Assembly (NCBI RefSeq): GCF_013004375.1
Contig: NZ_JABERI010000009.1
Span: forward strand, 155,685-219,684
Source: Acinetobacter terrae
Lineage (GTDB): Bacteria > Pseudomonadota > Gammaproteobacteria > Pseudomonadales > Moraxellaceae
Reading direction: 5' to 3'
DNA length: 64,000 nucleotides
The position numbers and the translations under genes are program-made. Below, piece by piece: positions 10,629 through 20,551 of this stretch; within the stretch, counting starts at the first letter, position 1, and every line of letters begins with the position of its first letter. The notes under the pieces are model-generated. The model searched no databases. It was not told where the DNA came from and was given only the letters and a program-made list of their open reading frames with translations.

Positions 10629-12630
10629 GAATTAGCTCCTGCAACTTGACGTTGCTGTGGCTGATTTTGATTTAGAATCTGATCACGAGGTCCATCCATC
10701 ACTATCTTGCCATCATTCACCACAATAATTCTGTCCACCAGCTCCAGTACTGCACGACGATGCGTCGCAACAATCATGGTGCGTTGACCGAGCCATAATT
10801 TCAAATGATCAATCAGTTGTTTTTCTGACACATCATCAATGGATGCTGTTGGCTCATCCAACAACAGAATATTCGGCTGGCGAATCAGTAAACGTGCCAG
10901 TAATAGTGCCTGTTTCTGACCACCAGAAAAACCAACACCACCTTCAAGAATCATATGATCCAAGCCTTCTTTTTTCTCCTGCACAAAGTTGATTGCACCG
11001 GTAATTTTCAATGCATTCAATATTTCTTCATCACTGGCCAAAGGCGCACCAAGCGTCAAGTTTTCACGTACAGAACCAAAGAACAAATGCGCATTCTGAT
11101 TCAGCAACCCCATATCACGGCGCACATCTGAGGGATCGATTAAACCCAGTTCAACACTATCCAGTTTAATTTTGCCTTGAACAGGGGTTTGCATGCCTGA
11201 CAATAATTGCAGTAGTGTCGATTTACCTGCACCATTACGCCCAAGAATCGCAATCTTTTCACCCGGTTTAATTTCAAGTTTTGGAATCATCAAACTTGGT
11301 TTTGGATCATCTTCGCCATACTTAAAAGTCACGCCAGTTAATTCATAATGACCATTTAGTGTCGGACGATGAATCAAATGGGTATGATCCGGTTGATCCA
11401 CCGGTTTTTTCATTAATTCATCAAGTCCATTTTTAGCCACTTTGGCTTGCTGCCAGCGACCAAGTACACCGGTAATTTGCGCAATTGGACCGAGCATGCG
11501 TGAAGACAACATCGAACAAGCCACCAAAGCACCAGTGGTCATGTCACCTTTCATCACCGCAAAGCAACCCACCAGCACCACAATTGCAAAGGTCAAACCC
11601 TGAATTTTTTGGGTCCAGGCATTCATGACACCGACGATTTTACGTTGACGCATTGAAACATCTGCCGATGATTCATTCATGTGGTTCCACTGATTCTGAA
11701 ATCTTGCTTCAGCACGCAATAGCTTGATATCTTCAATGCCTTGTACTGCTTCAACCAGCATGGCATTACGAATTGCACCTTCACGCATGCCTTCACTGGC
11801 GAGTTTTGCCAAAGGTTTTTGTGCCAGAATTCCCGGCAGAATCATTAAAGGCACAACCAACAGCATCACCCAGAACAGGTTGTCGCCAATCAGCCAGAAA
11901 ATTCCCAAAAACAGCAAGAAGAAAGGTAAATCGGCAATCGCTGAAATGGTGGTGGATGTCACCAGTTCACGCACACCTTCAAGCTCACGAATCTGGGAAA
12001 TAAACGTGCCTGTAGATTTCGATCGTTCACTGTTTTTAATTCTTAAAGCATGGCCAAAAACCCGGTCAGAAATTCTTAGATCCGCACGCTTACCAATAAT
12101 ATCAGACAGATAAATTCGCGCGACACGTAGACTAAATTCAAAAATGGCAGCAATCAGTACACCACCAGCAAGCACCCATAAAGTTGGTATTGATTGTGCC
12201 GGAATGACCCGGTCATAAACGTTCATGGAAAAAACCACAGTCGCCAGGGCCAGAATATTGGCAATCATGGAGCCAAACATCACATCGATATAACGTTTCC
12301 AGTCACGTAATACAATCGACCAGAACCAGCTGCTTTCATAAGGTTTGATATATTCATCTACCCGTGCATCTGGTACGGATTTTTCTGGTCGCAGAATATA
12401 AAAATGCCGAATATTGGACTGCAGCACATTTAGCGTTAATGTCTGTGCAAGCCCTCTGATCGCCACTTAGCTGAATATTGGCATTCCCTTCAGCATCGAC
12501 CTTTTCAACAACACCGACCTGACCATCATGAAATTCCACCACAACAGGTAGGCGCCACGGATTGATTAAATCTGTACTGAATGCAGATTTACGCCAACTC
12601 ATACCGACCTGACGCGTAATCAATGCTATT
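10625..12630 (-). pseudogene. type I secretion ABC transporter (LapB-like), 5' part lost and frameshifted
   Basis: The long frame (12466-10625, GTG start, 613 aa) holds the membrane domain (about residues 60-330) and an ATPase domain with Walker A GRNGAGKST, signature F-S-G-G-Q-K-Q and Walker B LLLDEPTASID. The remains of the N-terminal C39-like domain (from about 12630, including R-L-P-V-V-V-E-F-H-D-G) are in another frame. The two join near 12445-12462 by an apparent one-base insertion in GATCAGAGGG. The first part of the C39-like domain is missing altogether, because at about 12630 the sequence switches to the TolC remnant. The ATPase core might still be made, but full-length protein is not. 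Confidence 0.85.
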
Positions 12631-13066
12631 ACGCTGAAACATCTGGACTGCGTTGTAATGCCCGAAGAATGGTTTCATTGAAGCTTAATTGGCTAACAGG
12701 TTCATACACCGGCTGATTTTTAGAAAAAGGGCGCGTGCGATCCGAACCTTGTATGAGAGGTAATTCCTGAACTTTGGAGATATCCAGTTTATAATTACTT
12801 AGGGCGTCAATATCTGCCTTATTGTAGTTTTCATCTGATTTAGGAACAAAAATTTGACTCATCTCAGACTTGAGCGACTGCATGAACTCTTTTGAACTGT
12901 CTGCATGGGCATAGTTCATGTGTAAAGGTACAGTAGATATCAAACACTGTATGCTTCTCAGCAATAACTTTTGACACAAACCTATCTTGTTGTTTTGATT
13001 GTTTAGCATCATTTGAATGATAATTTTTATTTTATGAATATTTAACGTATTTCCTAAAGAATACAT
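12629..13066 (-). pseudogene. truncated TolC-like outer-membrane component of type I secretion
   Basis: 145 codons with a signal-peptide-like stretch ending at about Y-A-H-A, a polar linker, and then the start of a TolC/LapE-type domain (FNETILRALQRSPDVSA). The frame stops abruptly where TolC proteins run on for some 300 more residues, and the next bases belong to the ABC transporter C39-like region. A deletion joining tolC to the transporter explains this. The start is uncertain: ATGs at 13066, 13012 and 13009, none with a clear ribosome site. Confidence 0.7.
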
Positions 13067-13164
13067 CTATTTTTGTAATGTAATTATTAATTTCAATACT
13101 TATTACATACAAAGATGATCTTGTCATTTATTTATAACAAAATCATCTTTTATTTTGCTTATTT

Positions 13165-13911
13165 TTAAACCGTAAAATCTTCACCTAAATAAACTTCACG
13201 CACCGTTTCATTTTCCAGAACTTCCTGTGGTGTTCCTTCTGCAATTACTGCACCTTCACTGACAATATATGCTCGCTCACAAATCGCGAGTGTTTCTCGT
13301 ACATTATGATCGGTAATTAACACCCCAATGCCACGATCTTTTAAGTTCCGAATAATATCTTTAATATCACCTACAGAAATAGGATCGACCCCGGCAAAAG
13401 GCTCATCAAGTAACATAAACTTAGGATCAGCAGCCAAAGCACGGGCAATTTCCGCACGGCGACGTTCACCACCCGAAACACTCATGCCTAAAGAATCTTT
13501 AATATGGGTGATTTTAAAATCAGCCAGCAATTCATTTAAACGCTGTTGGCGTTGCTGTTTGTTTAAATCTTTACGTGTTTCAAGAATCGCCATAATATTT
13601 TCAGAAATGGTTAATTTTCTAAAAATAGACGCTTCTTGAGGTAAATAACCAATCCCTTTGCGGGCACGTTCATGCATAGCCAAATCAGATAAATCAAGAT
13701 CATCTAAATGAATCTCGCCCTTATCCATTCGAACTAAACCAACCACCATGTAGAAACTTGTGGTTTTACCTGCACCATTTGGTCCAAGCAACCCGACAAT
13801 CTGTCCACTTTGCATCTGGAAAGAAACGTCCTTAACCACCCATCGTTTACTATAGTTTTTTGCAAGATGTTTAATACAAAGCGTTTGTGGTTGATTTAGC
13901 GATTGATCCAT
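13165..13911 (-). CDS. lptB: LPS export ABC transporter ATPase LptB
   Basis: Cytoplasmic ATPase (248 aa) that powers LPS extraction from the inner membrane with LptF/LptG (not in this window). Walker [10 protein letters not shown] is at residues 43-51, the signature is S-V-S-G-G-E-R-R-R, and Walker B is [12 protein letters not shown]. The start overlaps the lptA stop by one base (TAATG), so the two are translationally coupled. Last gene of the kdsD-kdsC-lptC-lptA-lptB series. Confidence 0.97.
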   Translation of the reverse strand: MDQSLNQPQTLCIKHLAKNYSKRWVVKDVSFQMQSGQIVGLLGPNGAGKTTSFYMVVGLVRMDKGEIHLDDLDLSDLAMHERARKGIGYLPQEASIFRKLTISENIMAILETRKDLNKQQRQQRLNELLADFKITHIKDSLGMSVSGGERRRAEIARALAADPKFMLLDEPFAGVDPISVGDIKDIIRNLKDRGIGVLITDHNVRETLAICERAYIVSEGAVIAEGTPQEVLENETVREVYLGEDFTV

Positions 13912-14477
13912 TAATCACGTGCTCCCGGGAATGATTTTGAGCTAGAAGGTGGAATAACAATTTGAACACGACCTGAAGATGAACCCGTGCTATTTGGCGT
14001 ACCAGTAGCCTCAATATCACCCTTATTCATACTATATTTCAAAGTATTACCACGAATACTTGCACCATCTTGCTCTAACAGTGCGCTGCCAGACAAAGTG
14101 ACAATGCCGGTTTGCGCATTATAAAGAATCTTCTGTGCCTGTCCTTTCGCTAAACCTTTATTGACATCAACTTTTTGCTGAAAACGCGCAGGGCCGCCTG
14201 TCGCGGTAATCGTGCTGATTTCTTTTTGACTATTCAAATTGGCCACAATCGAATTGGCTTGCAATTTCATGGTGCCTTGCTCGATGATGACATTACCCGT
14301 ATAGGTCGTCACCCCTGTTTTTTCATTATAGGTTGCACGGTCAGCCACTAGGGAGATGGGCTGAGTTCTGTCAGAAGGAATTGCAAATGCCGTTGCCGAT
14401 GAGAATACAACCAAACCGACTAAAGCTGCTTGCTTAAGCAAGGTTTTAGACAATGTAAGCTTAAGATTTTGGTTCAT
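13911..14477 (-). CDS. lptA: LPS transport periplasmic protein LptA
   Basis: Periplasmic bridge protein of the OstA/LptA fold carrying LPS across the periplasm. I choose the ATG at 14477 (188 aa) because GAGGAA lies 6 nt upstream and it gives a clean signal peptide ending S-A-T-A-F-A. The frame itself opens further up. After cleavage, segments such as [10 protein letters not shown] and [11 protein letters not shown] are typical beta-jellyroll repeats. It overlaps lptC by 17 nt at the start and lptB by 1 nt at the end. Confidence 0.95.
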   Translation of the reverse strand: MNQNLKLTLSKTLLKQAALVGLVVFSSATAFAIPSDRTQPISLVADRATYNEKTGVTTYTGNVIIEQGTMKLQANSIVANLNSQKEISTITATGGPARFQQKVDVNKGLAKGQAQKILYNAQTGIVTLSGSALLEQDGASIRGNTLKYSMNKGDIEATGTPNSTGSSSGRVQIVIPPSSSKSFPGARD

Positions 14478-15009
14478 ATTTTCCTCGAATATTAAAAAAT
14501 TCGTATTGACCGTCATTTAAATTGGCTTTCAAACCTTGGCTTACAAATTCAGCTTGCGGAGATTGCACAATGACTTGTTTATTGGTTTCAATTTCACGAG
14601 TTTTAGGATATCCCGTTAACTCTTGGGTTCGAAACTGCATTTTGCCCTGTTGCATTAACTTGGTCGCCAATACGTCTCCAGACAAAACAATGCGCTCATT
14701 ATCATCATAACTATTTGCGACTTTGGCATAGAAAGTGGCATCGACTGCGCCATTTTTATACATGGAAGCATTGAGATTGGTTAGTTTTGAGGTTTGTTTT
14801 TGCATGTCCTGTTCAAGACGATCGACTTGAGCACGGACATACAAATTACCGTCATCATCGGTTTGGGTGAGATTAATTTTTTCAGCGGAATAGGTCATAC
14901 TCCTTGCTGAATCAACCTCAAGTTTATTGCCCTTACCGCTGTAATAGTAGTAACCACCACTTATAGCTGCAATTGCTATAGCAGTTACGTATAAAACTTT
15001 TGTATCCAT
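14461..15009 (-). CDS. lptC: LPS export system protein LptC
   Basis: Single-pass inner-membrane protein (182 aa) that passes LPS from LptBFG to LptA. One N-terminal membrane helix (about residues 5-24) is followed by a periplasmic domain with the repeated beta-strand pattern of the family. Identification rests on fold pattern, size and position between kdsC and lptA, as in other gammaproteobacteria. It overlaps lptA by 17 nt. Confidence 0.93.
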   Translation of the reverse strand: MDTKVLYVTAIAIAAISGGYYYYSGKGNKLEVDSARSMTYSAEKINLTQTDDDGNLYVRAQVDRLEQDMQKQTSKLTNLNASMYKNGAVDATFYAKVANSYDDNERIVLSGDVLATKLMQQGKMQFRTQELTGYPKTREIETNKQVIVQSPQAEFVSQGLKANLNDGQYEFFNIRGKYEPKS

Positions 15010-15050
15010 AAGTGTGGTACTTAACTCAAATTCAATGAATTATTTAACTA

Positions 15051-15590
15051 TTAATGTGGGACAGCCGTATATTTTTCAAGAAGCGTTTCGTAAGCCCCTT
15101 TGGCCATCAAAATCATATCGCAGATTTCACGTACCGCACCACGACCACCCATTGCCTGAGTTACAAGGTCTGCACGACGTCGCACTTCCACATGACCATT
15201 CGGCACAGTGACTTTCATACCGGCAATGGCAAATGCAGAAAGATCTGGCCAATCGTCGCCCATATATAAACAGTCTTCTGGTGCAACATTCAATTGCGCA
15301 CAGGCTTCGCGTAATGCGGTGCCCTTATCTTCACGACCTTGAAAAACCAGGTCTACCCCCAGAGCAGACATACGCTTTTCAACAATATTGCTTTTACGTC
15401 CAGTAATGATAATGACTTTGACACCCGCTTGCTGTACAAGTTTCATGCCTAAACCATCACGAATATCAAATGATTTAATTTCATCGCCTGTATTGGTCAA
15501 TGTCACAAAACCATCACTTAAAATACCGTCGACATCCAGAACCAGAGCTTCAATATGACGTGCCTGTTCCAATAAAATATAAGATGCCAT
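15051..15590 (-). CDS. kdsC: 3-deoxy-D-manno-octulosonate 8-phosphate phosphatase KdsC
   Basis: HAD-superfamily phosphatase (179 aa) that releases Kdo from Kdo-8-phosphate in LPS core synthesis. The nucleophile motif L-D-V-D-G-I-L-S-D-G (D19 and D21), T-G-R-K-S motif II and Y-M-G-D-D-W-P-D motif IV are present. The short cap and the size fit KdsC. It follows kdsD by 3 nt, so the two form one transcript. Confidence 0.96.
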   Translation of the reverse strand: MASYILLEQARHIEALVLDVDGILSDGFVTLTNTGDEIKSFDIRDGLGMKLVQQAGVKVIIITGRKSNIVEKRMSALGVDLVFQGREDKGTALREACAQLNVAPEDCLYMGDDWPDLSAFAIAGMKVTVPNGHVEVRRRADLVTQAMGGRGAVREICDMILMAKGAYETLLEKYTAVPH

Positions 15591-15593
15591 TTA

Positions 15594-16571
15594 TTAATTC
15601 ACCCCAGCTTGAGTCAAATCATGCATGCTAATGACACCAATGACTTTATTTACATCATTTACCACAACAAATTGATTGATTTTCTTTTCGTTCATTCGCT
15701 CTAAAGCTTCAACCGCACGCGCTTCTTGCGAAATGGTTAAAGGGTTTTTGGTCATCACTTCCGACACTGCCAAGTGCACATCAAAACCTTGTTGCTTATC
15801 AATTAAACGACGTAAATCTCCATCGGTAAAAATACCGAGCAGAACATCATTTTGGTCCACAATTGTGGTTAAACCTAGGCGTTTGTTTGAAATTTCGTAT
15901 AAAACCTGATTCATTGGTGTATCTGGAGATACTTTTGGTAATTCTGTACCTGTATGCATCAAGTGTTTGACATGCAGTAATAGACGTTTACCCAAAGCAC
16001 CCGCTGGATGTGACATGGCAAAATCATCCGCAGTAAAACCACGTGCATCAAGTAAAGCAACTGCTAAAGCATCACCTAAAACCAAAGTTGCCGTAGTACT
16101 TGAAGTCGGTGCTAAACCTAGAGGACAAGCCTCCTGGAGATTACCCAAGGTTAAAGCCACGTCTGCATTTTGTGGCATGGGTCCTTTATCATCACCACTA
16201 ATGGTGATTAACGGTATTTCCAAGCGCTTGATCAAGGGCATCAGCATCATAATTTCATCACTCTTGCCCGAGTTTGAAATCGCAATCAGTACATCACCCG
16301 GTACCAGCATGCCTAGGTCGCCATGCCCTGCTTCACCCGGATGCATAAAGAAAGATGGTGTACCGGTAGAAGCAAAGGTTGCCGCCATTTTACGACCAAT
16401 ATGACCTGACTTGCCCATTCCGGTAATGACTAATCGCCCTCGACACTGCAGAATGATTTCACATGCATGGCTAAAACGTTCATCGATTTGCGTCGCTAAT
16501 ATTTCTAGCGCTTGTTCTTCTATACGCAAAGTTTCTAATGCAACTTTTTGGAAGTCTATTTGGTTTGGCAT
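15594..16571 (-). CDS. kdsD: D-arabinose-5-phosphate isomerase KdsD
   Basis: Converts ribulose-5-phosphate to arabinose-5-phosphate, the first step to Kdo. An SIS domain (about residues 35-175; VITGMGKSGHIGRK, S-N-S-G-K-S) is followed by two CBS domains. The ATG at 16571 gives 325 residues, the usual length. A TTG at 16586 has a better ribosome site (AAGG about 9 nt upstream), so five extra residues are possible. Promoter-proximal gene of the Kdo/Lpt unit and divergent from cysS. Confidence 0.95.
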   Translation of the reverse strand: MPNQIDFQKVALETLRIEEQALEILATQIDERFSHACEIILQCRGRLVITGMGKSGHIGRKMAATFASTGTPSFFMHPGEAGHGDLGMLVPGDVLIAISNSGKSDEIMMLMPLIKRLEIPLITISGDDKGPMPQNADVALTLGNLQEACPLGLAPTSSTTATLVLGDALAVALLDARGFTADDFAMSHPAGALGKRLLLHVKHLMHTGTELPKVSPDTPMNQVLYEISNKRLGLTTIVDQNDVLLGIFTDGDLRRLIDKQQGFDVHLAVSEVMTKNPLTISQEARAVEALERMNEKKINQFVVVNDVNKVIGVISMHDLTQAGVN

Positions 16572-16785
16572 ATTTGGTGGGTTCAAAGTAGGTTTACCTT
16601 AACGCTGTAAAGCGTTGACTCTAATCAAGCAAAAATAATTTTCGCAATTTTATCATATCTATGCAAATCGCACGTTTCTAAATGTACAACTTTTCACAAG
16701 CTTATAAAAAAAGCGCATAAAACTTTATGAAAAATAGTGCTTACGTTATGATGAAGCATCTTTTTATTTAGCATTTTGAAGACTT

Positions 16786-18207
16786 ATGCAGCCATTTGTT
16801 CTATACAACTCAGAGCAACGTAAAAAAGTTGAATTTGTTCCGCGTGTCGAGGGACATATCGATATGTATGTTTGCGGTATGACAGTTTACGATTACTGTC
16901 ATATTGGACATGCTCGGGTCATGGTTGCATTTGACTACATTATCCGCTTCTTGCGCAGTCAAGGCTGGAAGGTAAAATACGTTCGTAACATTACCGACAT
17001 TGACGACAAAATTATCAAACGTGCCAATGAAAATGGCGAGAGCATTACCGCATTAACCGATCGTTTTATTCAAGCGATGAATGACGATGCTGAAAATTTG
17101 GGTTGCCTAGCTCCTGATGAAGCACCGCGTGCGACTGATTATATTGACCAGATGCAAAGCATGATCGGTAATTTGGTCAATAAAGGCACGGCTTATCCTT
17201 CTAGCAATGGTGATGTGTATTTCCAGGTTGAAAAGTTTGCTAAATATGGTCGTCTTTCAGGTCGCAAACTGGAAGATATGCAAGCCGGTGCATCGGAACG
17301 TGTCGATGTAGAAGTTGAAAAGAAACATCCGTTCGACTTTGTGCTGTGGAAACATGCCAAAGAAAATGAACCTTCATGGGCTTCACCTTGGGGTAATGGT
17401 CGTCCAGGCTGGCATATTGAATGTTCAGCCATGTCGACTTGCTGCCTAGGCAACCACTTTGATATTCATGGCGGTGGTTCCGACTTGATGTTCCCGCATC
17501 ATGAAAACGAAATTGCACAAAGTGAAGCATCTACCGATGAACAATATGTAAATTACTGGATGCATGTTGGCTTTATTAATGTCGATGGCGAAAAAATGTC
17601 GAAGTCTTTAGGCAACTTCTTCACCATTCGCGATGTGATGGATAAATTCCATCCTGAAGTGATTCGTTACTTTATTGTCTCTTCACACTACCGTAGCCCG
17701 GTGAACTTCTCTGATACCGCTCTTAAAGAAGCGAAAAATACCCTTTCTCGTTTCTATCATTCATTTAAAGCTTATCAAGCAGTGTATGGTGAAAAAACCG
17801 TTGAAACTTTAGATGAAACTTTAGTTGAACGTTTTAATACGGCAATGCGTGATGACTTTAATACATCCGAAGCAATTGCAGTATTATTCGAAATCAATAA
17901 AGAACTCAACCGTGCAGTGAAAGATGAAAACCAAGAACAGGCAACGGTTTACTATTCAACTTTACGTCACCTCACTAACATTCTTGGATTAGTTCAATAC
18001 AATGTGGATGATTTCTTAAAGTCTGATATTGGTCAGGAAGCTTTAGGCTTAACCGCGGAACAAATTGAAGATTTGATTCAACAACGTAAAGATGCGAAAA
18101 AAGCCAAAGAATTCGCCAAGGCCGATGAAATTCGTCAGTCTTTACTCGATCAAGGCGTGGTTTTGGAAGATACACGTCAAGGTACTATTTGGCGTCGTGC
18201 TGATTAA
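16786..18207 (+). CDS. cysS: cysteinyl-tRNA synthetase
   Basis: Class I aminoacyl-tRNA synthetase charging tRNA-Cys, 473 residues. HIGH is at 39-42 (CHIGHAR), and the adenylate loop K-M-S-K-S is near 270. Zinc ligands are likely C30, the Cys in H-I-E-C-S and the His residues of FPHHENE. The C-terminal DALR and anticodon regions are complete. Its position beside the tRNA-Gly gene is incidental. Confidence 0.98.
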   Translation: MQPFVLYNSEQRKKVEFVPRVEGHIDMYVCGMTVYDYCHIGHARVMVAFDYIIRFLRSQGWKVKYVRNITDIDDKIIKRANENGESITALTDRFIQAMNDDAENLGCLAPDEAPRATDYIDQMQSMIGNLVNKGTAYPSSNGDVYFQVEKFAKYGRLSGRKLEDMQAGASERVDVEVEKKHPFDFVLWKHAKENEPSWASPWGNGRPGWHIECSAMSTCCLGNHFDIHGGGSDLMFPHHENEIAQSEASTDEQYVNYWMHVGFINVDGEKMSKSLGNFFTIRDVMDKFHPEVIRYFIVSSHYRSPVNFSDTALKEAKNTLSRFYHSFKAYQAVYGEKTVETLDETLVERFNTAMRDDFNTSEAIAVLFEINKELNRAVKDENQEQATVYYSTLRHLTNILGLVQYNVDDFLKSDIGQEALGLTAEQIEDLIQQRKDAKKAKEFAKADEIRQSLLDQGVVLEDTRQGTIWRRAD

Positions 18208-18231
18208 TTGATCACTTGTAACGATAGAGAG

Positions 18232-18259
18232 TTGACAGTTTTATTAAATTCTCTATAAT
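18232..18259 (+). promoter_or_regulatory. sigma-70 promoter of tRNA-Gly
   Basis: Perfect -35 TTGACA (18232-18237) and perfect -10 TATAAT (18254-18259) with a 16-bp spacer, 10 nt before the tRNA. Expected strong stable-RNA promoter. Confidence 0.92.
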
Positions 18260-18269
18260 TCACACCATT

Positions 18270-18345
18270 GCGGGAATAGCTCAGTTGGTAGAGCATAACC
18301 TTGCCAAGGTTGGGGTCGGGAGTTCGAGTCTCCTTTCCCGCTCCA
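18270..18345 (+). tRNA. tRNA-Gly (GCC)
   Basis: 76-nt cloverleaf with encoded CCA end. Acceptor GCGGGAA pairs with TTCCCGC. The D-arm is AGCTCAGTTGGTAGAGC, the anticodon loop TTGCCAA (GCC at 18303-18305), and the T-arm GTTCGAGTC. It has its own consensus promoter and terminator. Confidence 0.98.
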
Positions 18346-18352
18346 GAATACG

Positions 18353-18386
18353 AAAAAGCCCTGATCATTGATCAGGGCTTTTTTTA
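18353..18386 (+). terminator. tRNA-Gly terminator
   Basis: Near-continuous inverted repeat (18353-18367 with 18369-18383) centred on AGCCCTGATCA/TGATCAGGGCT, followed by T-run. Confidence 0.92.
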
Positions 18387-18387
18387 T

Positions 18388-18729
18388 ATCACTATTTTTA
18401 TAATTTTAACCTCAATCCTTTATCTCTACTTTTTATCTCAAATCGCTTATCTGAACAAAACACTGTCAAATAGTGACCACATAAAATCCTAAATCAAAAT
18501 TTAGATTTCATTTTTTAAATTATTTTCATTAAAATCAATATCTTACAAACATTAATTTTCAGAAATCACAAATTTTATTATAAACATTCAATTATTCATC
18601 GAAGTATGAGTCATAGCGAAGTCACTGCAATTACAATCGAACTACGACCATAAACCAATACGCATTGAAGTCATTCAGACATAAACTTTGATCACTTCTT
18701 TTTTATAGACGTTGAAAGAGTAAAAAAAT
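18388..18729. other. intergenic region, nothing recognised
   Basis: AT-rich spacer of about 340 bp between the tRNA terminator and the decarboxylase-like gene. I see no ORF with a ribosome site and no convincing RNA fold. Confidence 0.4.
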
Positions 18730-19116
18730 ATGTCACAACAAGATTTTGAAAATGGTTTAAAAGTTCGTACCGAAGTAATGGGTGAATCTTTTGTCAAACG
18801 TGCACAAGACAATACTGTGCCCTTTACTCAACCCTTGCAGGACTGGATTAATGAACATGCGTGGGGTTCAACCTGGCAACGTGAAGGCGTACTCCCCCGT
18901 AAATACCGTTCACTAATTACCATTGCTTTTTTAACTGCACAAAAAAGTCCTACGGAGCTCAAAGGTCATGTCCGTGGTGCACTCAATAACGGCGCGACGG
19001 TTGAAGAAATTCAGGAAGTGTTACTTCACAGCTTGCCTTACTGTGGTGCGCCTGCAACACAAGAAGCCTTTCGTGCAGCACTTGAAGTGATTAATGAATA
19101 TCAAAAAGCTGAATAG
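18730..19116 (+). CDS. carboxymuconolactone decarboxylase (CMD) family protein
   Basis: 128 residues, the single-domain length of PcaC-type proteins. The core reads L-P-R-K-Y-R-S-L, H-V-R-G-A-L-N-N-G-A-T, E-I-Q-E-V-L-L-H and Y-C-G-A-P-A, very close to 4-carboxymuconolactone decarboxylase of the beta-ketoadipate pathway. No other pca genes are nearby, so a stand-alone PcaC or a related CMD-family role are both possible. In PcaC the His in the H-V-R segment is functionally important. Terminator not evident. Confidence 0.8.
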   Translation: MSQQDFENGLKVRTEVMGESFVKRAQDNTVPFTQPLQDWINEHAWGSTWQREGVLPRKYRSLITIAFLTAQKSPTELKGHVRGALNNGATVEEIQEVLLHSLPYCGAPATQEAFRAALEVINEYQKAE

Positions 19117-19179
19117 TATCATTTGATGTTTATCTAAATAGCTTATGCTTAATGCTTAGGCTATTTTTCTATTAGAAGT

Positions 19180-19839
19180 TTAAATTCTTTCAAGCTTTGG
19201 CACAGTCTGCAATCGCCCCTGATTTAATTGCACAGTTTCCGCTTCCAGATATTCTAATTCTTCTAAATGATGAGTCACATAAATCATTGGCAAATCCAGC
19301 TCATCTTTCATCCGTTTTAAAAACGGTAAAATTTGCTGCTTTAGATGTGTATCTAGCCCCGTTAAAGGTTCATCTAACAACAATAAATTCGGTGAAGATA
19401 ATAAAGCACGTCCAATCGACACACGCTGTGCTTCCCCACCTGACAGTTGATGCGCTTTACGCTGAATCAGTGATTTTAATTCGAGTAATTCAACAATTCC
19501 TTCAAACTGAAATTTTCGTTCCGACTTAGGCACTAATTTTTCTGCATAGTTTAGGTTTTGCTGCACATTCATATGTGGAAACAGCAATGCATTCTGGAAA
19601 ATCAAAGCAATTTTTCGTTGATGCATCGGTACATAATTTTTTTGCTGTGTATCCACCAAAATACGGTTATTAAACTGAATATAACCCTGCTGAGGTTGTA
19701 GCAGCCCAACAATATTTTTTAGCAATGTACTTTTACCACAGCCCGAAGCCCCCACAATGCCTAAAAGTTGCTGCTGCATCTCCAGTTCAACATTCAATAT
19801 AAAATCGGCATGTTGATATTGAAAATCACATTTCAACAT
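19180..19839 (-). CDS. modC: molybdate ABC transporter ATP-binding protein (short ModC)
   Basis: ATPase of the molybdate importer, 219 residues. Walker A G-A-S-G-C-G-K-S-T, signature L-S-G-G-E-A-Q-R and Walker B LLLLDEPLTGLD are present. The C-terminal molybdate-binding (TOBE) domain of classical ModC is absent, so feedback by cytoplasmic molybdate through this subunit is unlikely. It follows modB with a 1-nt gap, closing the Moco/mod operon. Confidence 0.92.
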   Translation of the reverse strand: MLKCDFQYQHADFILNVELEMQQQLLGIVGASGCGKSTLLKNIVGLLQPQQGYIQFNNRILVDTQQKNYVPMHQRKIALIFQNALLFPHMNVQQNLNYAEKLVPKSERKFQFEGIVELLELKSLIQRKAHQLSGGEAQRVSIGRALLSSPNLLLLDEPLTGLDTHLKQQILPFLKRMKDELDLPMIYVTHHLEELEYLEAETVQLNQGRLQTVPKLERI

Positions 19840-19840
19840 A

Positions 19841-20524
19841 TCAGCCTCCCAATTTCCGTTGATACTTTTGCAGAATAAAATAATTGGCGATCAAGGCTGA
19901 AAATGCCAAAAATAAAGACAAGGCAACCAATCGCATTGCCATATTCTCGCCATCGGGCTGCTGCAAGAATGAATAAATCGCAATGGGAATAGTTCGGGTT
20001 TCATCTGGAATATTTCCCACAAAAGTAATCGTGGCACCAAATTCGCCGAGACTGCGGCTAAAACATAAAATACTGCCAATCACGATTCCGGGAATAGCCA
20101 AGGGTAAATTGATACTCCAAAACACCTTCCACGGCGTGGCACCGAGTGAACCCGCGATCTGCTCTAACTGCTGATTCATCAACTGAAAGGAGAGACGAAT
20201 CGGTTGCACCATCAGTGGAAATGCCACAATCATGGACGCCAGCACTGCCCCTTTCCAGTTAAAAGCCAGTTGTATTCCCATCACATTTAAATATTTGCCA
20301 ATAAAGCCCTGATTGCCAAATAGAACTAAAAGTAAATAACCTAAAACTACAGGCGGCAAGACCATGGGTAACTGTAATAGAGCTTCTACAAGGAACTTTA
20401 AGCGAAATTCATAACGGGCTAAATACCAGCCCAAAGCGACAGCAAAAGGCAGACTAAAAACCGTTGAAAACAAGGCCACTTTGGCAGATAGATACAGCGC
20501 ACTCAGTTCTTCGTGACTTAACAT
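19841..20524 (-). CDS. modB: molybdate ABC transporter permease ModB
   Basis: Inner-membrane permease (227 aa) with about five hydrophobic segments and the EAA-like cytoplasmic loop A-G-S-L-G-A-T-P-W-K-V-F near residue 145, followed by L-P-L-A-I-P-G-I. Also typical are S-R-S-L-G-E-F-G-A-T and a C-terminal helix. It sits between modA and modC and is co-transcribed with them. Confidence 0.95.
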   Translation of the reverse strand: MLSHEELSALYLSAKVALFSTVFSLPFAVALGWYLARYEFRLKFLVEALLQLPMVLPPVVLGYLLLVLFGNQGFIGKYLNVMGIQLAFNWKGAVLASMIVAFPLMVQPIRLSFQLMNQQLEQIAGSLGATPWKVFWSINLPLAIPGIVIGSILCFSRSLGEFGATITFVGNIPDETRTIPIAIYSFLQQPDGENMAMRLVALSLFLAFSALIANYFILQKYQRKLGG

Positions 20525-20551
20525 AGGGTCGCTGTCTCCTTCTGCATTTGC

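Noticed and set aside
13111..13150. Terminator between the TolC relic and lptB
   Set aside because: A 9-bp stem exists but has a 22-nt loop and no T-run on the relevant strand.
18301..18492. 63-codon frame over the tRNA-Gly 3' half
   Set aside because: Begins inside the tRNA gene and its terminator; a chance frame.
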